From an uncultured Lachnospiraceae bacterium (GTDB taxonomy: Bacteria; Bacillota; Clostridia; Lachnospirales; Lachnospiraceae): 52,517 nucleotides of DNA. Below are positions 48,502 through 52,517 of the stretch, piece by piece. The notes under the pieces were generated by a model. It was not told the DNA's origin. It did not search any database and was given only the letters and a program-made list of their open reading frames with translations. Where the stretch lies: assembly GCA_900549665.1 (NCBI GenBank), contig URPH01000022.1:1-52517 (forward strand), given 5' to 3'. How positions within the stretch are numbered: position 1 is the first letter of the stretch; each line of letters opens with the position of its first letter. The position numbers and the translations under genes are program-made.

Positions 48502-49928
48502 GCTTCCACCTCATCTAATATATTGATTGCATTTAATAAAAATCCGAACACTTTTCCGGGCTGGTCCATATGATAGGGCAGCATGGATAAAAACAGACTT
48601 GCCTCATACAATCTGACCAGATCATACCGGTAGCCGTTTTGTTTGAGATATTGCCTGAAGATTTCCTTGTAGGCCTCATTGTCGGCATCAACGGTAAGCT
48701 CCAGCTTAAGATCCCTTTTAATGGAAATCTCGTACAGACCGCTGTTGAAGAAATCATAGCATCCGCAGATCGAATGGGACAGCTTTGCAAGATCATAATA
48801 AGGATCTGTGTACAGATCTTCCTCTTTTAAGGCTCCCTTTGGATCTATGAGCTTTAATACCTCCGCTTCCCTGCTATAAAGAATATTGGAAAAACAGAGG
48901 TCCCCGTGTCCGACCGCCAGCCGGTCGTACTTCCTGATGTTAGCACCAGCTAACTTCTGATACAGTGCCTCATATTTGGCAACAACGTCTTCCACACTTT
49001 TATATGCCGTACCCATTTTGATCATGGAATCAAACCAGGCATACTGTTCGTATTTTTTAAGCTCATCCATACGTGCCTTCAGCTTGTCAATGTAGAGCTC
49101 GTCGGCAATTTTTCTGCCCTCATTGGCACTGACCTCTTTGACTGCACGCAGCCTGATAAAATAAAACAGCTTATCAAGGATGTCCTTAAGCTCTTCCTCG
49201 TCAACTGCTCCGTGCACAAAACGGATGGCAATATCCGTCATGTGGAAGCGCTCCATGGTATAGGAAGATCCGTTCTCATCCTCTTTATAATCATAAGGCA
49301 TGACAAACCACATCTTCATATCTTCCGGAAGCAGATGATAAAACTGATACTCAGCCCTGATCTTTTCCTTTTTGGTTGAACGCTTGGTAACCGTATATTC
49401 GTCGCCGTCAAGTGCATTGAAGAATCGCGCATCAAAGCCTCCGGTAATAAAGGTCAGAAAGTTAGCCCTGACTGACAGATCCATAAATGCATCATTGTCG
49501 ATCCGCTCTGCCTGATACTCTCCTGCTACCAGTGCTTCAAACGCATCCTCATACTTTGCCGCTCCGTCAAGAAAGCTCATCGCAGGCTTTCCATCACAAA
49601 AGGCTGTATACGGCTCATTCATAAACTCTGCCTTTTTCATCAGTACGGCAAATGCCTTTGTATCCTTTAGTCCGAAGCTGGAATACAGATGCACGATCGT
49701 CGTATTGTTATCCATGGGAAGTGCCGCAAACAGCGCCGCATCATCCTGTTTTCCTTTATAATAAAAGACTGATACTACCTGCTTTTCTTTGACAATCTCA
49801 GCTTCCATGCGGTCTTTTAAGGTCACACGCTTGAAAATTGTCTCACCATAGGATTTGGCACCGGTAATTGTCTTAATCTCTTTTCCGGGCATTTTGCTGT
49901 CATCATAAATCACAAAAATCCGTTTCAT
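48486..49928 (-). CDS. APH-like small-molecule kinase with unknown N-terminal domain
   Basis: A 480-residue protein. Residues about 1-150 form a separate α/β region I cannot name (MKRIFVIYDDSKMPG at the start). From about 178 a kinase-like domain of the aminoglycoside/choline kinase fold follows. The catalytic loop is HGDLCFSNIL (His341, Asp343, Asn348) and the metal Asp362 lies in LIDPKGA. The N-lobe has VTKRSTKKEKIRAEYQFY with a candidate ATP lysine and the acidic RAEYQF. The predicted substrate is a small hydroxyl compound destined for surface decoration, together with the HAD phosphatase and nucleotidyltransferase. The N-terminal fusion is unusual. Stop and next start overlap by 16 bases. 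Confidence 0.72.
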   Translation of the reverse strand: MKRIFVIYDDSKMPGKEIKTITGAKSYGETIFKRVTLKDRMEAEIVKEKQVVSVFYYKGKQDDAALFAALPMDNNTTIVHLYSSFGLKDTKAFAVLMKKAEFMNEPYTAFCDGKPAMSFLDGAAKYEDAFEALVAGEYQAERIDNDAFMDLSVRANFLTFITGGFDARFFNALDGDEYTVTKRSTKKEKIRAEYQFYHLLPEDMKMWFVMPYDYKEDENGSSYTMERFHMTDIAIRFVHGAVDEEELKDILDKLFYFIRLRAVKEVSANEGRKIADELYIDKLKARMDELKKYEQYAWFDSMIKMGTAYKSVEDVVAKYEALYQKLAGANIRKYDRLAVGHGDLCFSNILYSREAEVLKLIDPKGALKEEDLYTDPYYDLAKLSHSICGCYDFFNSGLYEISIKRDLKLELTVDADNEAYKEIFRQYLKQNGYRYDLVRLYEASLFLSMLPYHMDQPGKVFGFLLNAINILDEVEACTKD

Positions 49929-49932
49929 CTGA

Positions 49933-50715
49933 TTAACTCACTTTCTTTTTGCACCGTCCAATGAATGACACAAGAAGTGCAAGTAATAAAAATACTGCCA
50001 TCAGCAACACACTGTAGCGCGTGTAGCTGGACAAAAGATACCTCGATCCCATACCGAAAATCGACTGGATATAGTTAATAAAAATCATGGCATCAAAGGG
50101 CTCTGAGAGTGCCTTTGCCAGAACGCCGATCGTAAACACTTCAAAAATCCAGCCGGCAAGAGAGGATAATAAAATCAGTGCAAAACGACCACTGATCAGC
50201 TTTCTTGTAAAATCAAACCAGTCTTTTACGACATCCAGTCCCTTTAGGGCAGCTAAAGAACGCGAAGATGTTTTTTCCTTGATCAGATAACGGTTCAGAT
50301 AGCGATATGTCGGCAAAATCGAAATATAACAGACGACAATAACGATCAGTACTACCAAAAATATCACGGTAATATTCGAAAGCAACGGTGGATATGCAAT
50401 ACTGAACATCCTTCTTACAAACAGGATGTCGCACGGAACCAGGACCATACAGAGAGCCAGCATATCAAAAAATCTGTCTACCAGAATACTCAGGATGCCG
50501 ACCTGCCAGTGCTTCGTCTTTCGGCTGATACAGTAAAACCGATATACCTCACCGATCTTAAAGGGAATTATGAAATTGACAAGAGTGGTCTTTAAGTACA
50601 ACAGCACAAACTCCCAAAACGGGATCTTATGCTCCATCAAAACCAGATAGAGCCGCAGCATCTTGGAAAGATGTACCAGTATAAAGCCTGCTAAAAATAA
50701 AATCCATAAAATCAT
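49933..50715 (-). CDS. flippase-like membrane protein (LPG_synthase_TM family)
   Basis: A 260-residue integral membrane protein with about seven helices. The hallmark block is IIPFKIGEVYRFYCISRKTK, followed by GILSILVDRFFDMLAL, typical of the lysylphosphatidylglycerol synthase membrane domain and related flippase-like UPF0104 proteins. It lacks the aminoacyl-transfer domain. In glycan clusters such proteins are thought to move lipid-linked sugars across the membrane; unproven here. Its ATG overlaps the stop of the GT2/DPM-like gene by four bases (ATGA). Confidence 0.82.
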   Translation of the reverse strand: MILWILFLAGFILVHLSKMLRLYLVLMEHKIPFWEFVLLYLKTTLVNFIIPFKIGEVYRFYCISRKTKHWQVGILSILVDRFFDMLALCMVLVPCDILFVRRMFSIAYPPLLSNITVIFLVVLIVIVVCYISILPTYRYLNRYLIKEKTSSRSLAALKGLDVVKDWFDFTRKLISGRFALILLSSLAGWIFEVFTIGVLAKALSEPFDAMIFINYIQSIFGMGSRYLLSSYTRYSVLLMAVFLLLALLVSFIGRCKKKVS

Positions 50716-51518
50716 AAGTTTTCAATTCCCGTAATCTGCTCGCATGTATAGGAATCATGCGGATTTTCACGAAATTCACTGTGAATATATTCGTTGTTGA
50801 AGAAGTAGGTAAATGCCATTTTCAATACGGTAATCGCCTGATTCATCATCTTTACATTGGAAACCTGATCATCCTCACGCCATGATACCGGGTAAAAGCG
50901 GATCTTGTGCCGGTAATAATGGGATGCCAGAATCATCACATAGTTGAACATGAGGTTATCCGGGAACTTTTCAAAGAAAGAATTGGAAAGCATGGATGTC
51001 TTGTACATATTTAAGCCGGAGCCCAGATCAAAAATACGCTGTCTGGTCACAAAGGCAAAAATAAAGTCATATACGATATTCCCGAAGGTACGGAATTTGG
51101 AATAGCCTTCCAGCCTTGAGCCTTTCATAAAACGGGCGCCGAGCACACAGTCATACTGTCTGTAAATTCCTTTTTCAAGCATCGGCAGAAAATCATGGAT
51201 ATCTCCCTGATCATCGCCATGCAGCATACATACATATTCATAGCCATGGTCGACTGCATAGTGGAATGACATCTTCTGTGAGCCGCCAAGGCCGTAATTT
51301 TCGGTATTGCGCATCAGCTTGACCGGCTTGTCCGGGTGCTCTGAAAGAAAGGATAAAACAACCTTTTCCGTATCATCGGTGCTGTGGTTGTTGACCACTA
51401 ACACCTCATCAAAATAAGAAAGCACCTCGTCATCTAACTGATTTAAAACACGGATGATCTGTTTTTCACAGTTGTATGCCGGAATAAACAACATCATTTT
51501 AGGCTTGCTCTGTTTCAT
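50712..51518 (-). CDS. GT2 dolichol-phosphate mannosyltransferase-like (GtrB-type)
   Basis: A predicted 268-residue glycosyltransferase resembling DPM1/GtrB, which load a sugar on polyprenyl phosphate. The nucleotide-binding start is MMLFIPAYNCEKQI. Asp motifs lie in DEVLVVNNHSTDDT, the metal site in CMLHGDDQGD, and the acceptor-side block LGARFMKGSRLEGYSKFRTFGN. The ATG at 51518 has AGGGAG seven bases upstream; a longer in-frame reading extends into the foreign-looking sequence and is rejected. The start overlaps the stop of the GtrA-like remnant (GCATGA), a standard GtrA-GtrB gene pair. Confidence 0.88.
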   Translation of the reverse strand: MKQSKPKMMLFIPAYNCEKQIIRVLNQLDDEVLSYFDEVLVVNNHSTDDTEKVVLSFLSEHPDKPVKLMRNTENYGLGGSQKMSFHYAVDHGYEYVCMLHGDDQGDIHDFLPMLEKGIYRQYDCVLGARFMKGSRLEGYSKFRTFGNIVYDFIFAFVTRQRIFDLGSGLNMYKTSMLSNSFFEKFPDNLMFNYVMILASHYYRHKIRFYPVSWREDDQVSNVKMMNQAITVLKMAFTYFFNNEYIHSEFRENPHDSYTCEQITGIENL

Positions 51519-51598
51519 GCTTTTTCTCCCTTCTGCTCCAAAAAGATTTTTCTGGTAATAAAGTTGTAGACCATGACGATCGCGGTTGCCACGATCTT
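51515..51598 (-). pseudogene. C-terminal remnant of a GtrA-like membrane protein
   Basis: Only about 27 codons remain, reading KIVATAIVMVYNFITRKIFL and a short charged tail ending in GEKA. The pattern VMVYNFITRKIFLE is the typical end of GtrA-family flippases, which move polyprenyl-phosphate sugars. The 5' part is replaced by PFOR sequence. The overlap with the downstream GtrB-like start is intact, so the true gene was probably whole and was cut by the assembly junction. Confidence 0.7.
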
Positions 51599-51605
51599 GG
51601 CAGCG
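51588..51605. other. abrupt composition junction, probable assembly breakpoint
   Basis: On the left the sequence has the base composition of the rest of the window; on the right third codon positions are nearly all G or C. The two reading frames join in phase through the shared residues A-K-I-V, as expected for a join through a few bases of shared sequence. There is no integrase, IS end or inverted repeat here. Confidence 0.8.
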
Positions 51606-52517
51606 GCGGGAGCCTTGGCGGCCTCTTCCTCCGTCAGAGCATAAGGACGGATGGTGGCATGGGGGCAGACATACGCGCAGTTGTTGCACTGGATGCACTT
51701 GGTCTCGTCCCAGTGAGGAACGGTAACGGCAACGCCGCGCTTCTCGTAAGCGGAAGCACCCAAGGGGAACTGACCGTCGGGCAGATCCTCGAAGGCGGAA
51801 ACAGGCAGGCTGTAGCCATCCATACGGCCGATGGGGTTCAGGATGTTCTTGACGACCTTCACGGTGTCGGCGCGGCCTTCCAGCTGCACGTCGGCCTTGT
51901 TGTCCTCAGCGGTAGCCCAGGAAGCGGGAACATCGATCTTCTTGTAAGCGTTAGCGCCCACGTCGATGGCGTTCCAGTTCTTCTCGACCACGTCCATGCC
52001 CTTCTTGGCGTAGGAGTGCTCGGCGGCGTCCTTCATATACTTGATGGCGTCTGCCTCGGGCATGACCTTGGCCAGGGAGAAGAAGGCGGACTGCAGGATG
52101 GTGTTCGTGCGCTTGCCCATGCCGACCTGAATGGCCAGATCAATGGCGTTGATGGTGTAGAGCTGAATGTTGTTCTTGGCGATGTAGCGCTTGGCCTCTG
52201 CGCTCAGATGATGCTCCAGCTCGGCCAGATCCCACTGGCAGTTGATGAGGAACACACCGCCGGGCTTGACGTCGTTGACGATCTTGAAGCCCTTGGTGAT
52301 GTAGGACGGGTTGTGGCAGGCGACGAAGTCGGCCTTGTTGATGTAGTACGGGCTCTTGATGGGCTTGTCGCCGAAGCGCAGGTGGCTGATGGTGACGCCG
52401 CCGGTCTTCTTGGAGTCGTACTGGAAGTACGCCTGAACATACTTGTCGGTATGGTCGCCGATGATCTTGATGGAGTTCTTGTTAGCGCCCACGGTACCGT
52501 CGCCGCCCAGACCCCAG
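51599..52517 (-). CDS. nifJ: pyruvate:ferredoxin oxidoreductase, internal fragment
   Basis: About 306 codons of the middle of PFOR, open at the right edge and cut at the left. PFOR converts pyruvate and CoA to acetyl-CoA, CO2 and reduced ferredoxin. The sequence begins with GLGGDGTVGANKNSIKIIGD and covers the catalytic γ-type domain (SHLRFGDKPIKSPYYI, ACHNPSYITKG, NCQWDLAELE). It then enters the ferredoxin domain, where the first 4Fe-4S cluster CIQCNNCAYVCP is seen. The second cluster and the thiamine-diphosphate domain are missing. Codon use is strongly GC-biased, unlike every other gene here. Identity of the protein is secure; belonging to this genome is not. Confidence 0.92.

Noticed and set aside
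51515..52517. A genuine PFOR-GtrA fusion protein
   Set aside because: It joins half of a soluble oxidoreductase to the last helix of a flippase with an abrupt codon-use change; an assembly join is the simpler reading.

Overview
The window looks like a contig from a low-to-moderate GC Firmicute of class Clostridia, most likely a gut Lachnospiraceae. The pointers are strong AGGAG-type ribosome binding sites before almost every gene, Gram-positive envelope genes (LCP ligase, a secreted MBOAT/SGNH acylation pair, PdaB-like deacetylase, membrane-anchored HtrA), a CspABC-like S8 protease, and a CotH/VTC/DUF4956 set. No rRNA, tRNA, CRISPR array or insertion sequence was seen. The last 0.9 kb (about 51.6-52.5 kb) is much GC-richer. 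It encodes part of pyruvate:ferredoxin oxidoreductase joined in frame to the tail of a GtrA-like gene, and is probably an assembly chimera with another organism.

Layout. 0.1-8 kb: a small FMN_bind-like membrane protein converges on a minus-strand run (GT-C-like membrane protein, hisC, COG2426 membrane protein, methyltransferase, hslO, nadE) with a good promoter near 8.0 kb. 8-11 kb: a large Ig-repeat surface protein with a membrane anchor and a cytoplasmic tail. 11.4-12.2 kb: an Rpn/PD-(D/E)XK nuclease. 12.3-14.9 kb: a surface O-acylation cassette (40-residue membrane microprotein, MBOAT ending in FIYFKF, SGNH partner). 15-17.2 kb: PdaB-like deacetylase, a zinc-ribbon membrane protein and a small membrane protein. 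17.3-20 kb: a hybrid histidine kinase convergent with a single-domain response regulator. 20-26 kb: a CgeB-like glycosyltransferase and two large polytopic membrane proteins.

26.2-35.9 kb is one minus-strand run: GT2, glmS, htrA, an unusual clpX paralogue, an S8 protease, an LspA-like peptidase and a carbamate kinase-like gene. clpX carries a 200-residue acidic leader, has lost the RKH loop and overlaps htrA by one base. This envelope-protease/unfoldase operon is one of the two most interesting parts of the window.

36-51.5 kb is a cell-surface glycan locus: LCP ligase, a WcaJ-type initiating transferase, GT2 enzymes, a 985-residue GT-C/GT2 fusion, UDP-galactopyranose mutase, a HAD phosphatase, an APH-like kinase with a novel N-terminal domain, a sugar-type nucleotidyltransferase, a flippase-like protein, and a DPM1/GtrB-like transferase behind a GtrA remnant. 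Between glf and the nucleotidyltransferase lie CotH kinase, a VTC polyphosphate polymerase-like protein and DUF4956, partly joined by ATGA overlaps. The inferred theme is assembly of a galactofuranose-containing, small-molecule-decorated envelope polymer, with lipid-linked sugars made by the GtrB-like enzyme and used by GT-C enzymes. The CotH-VTC-DUF4956 module may modify or regulate it. The polymer's structure cannot be read from sequence.
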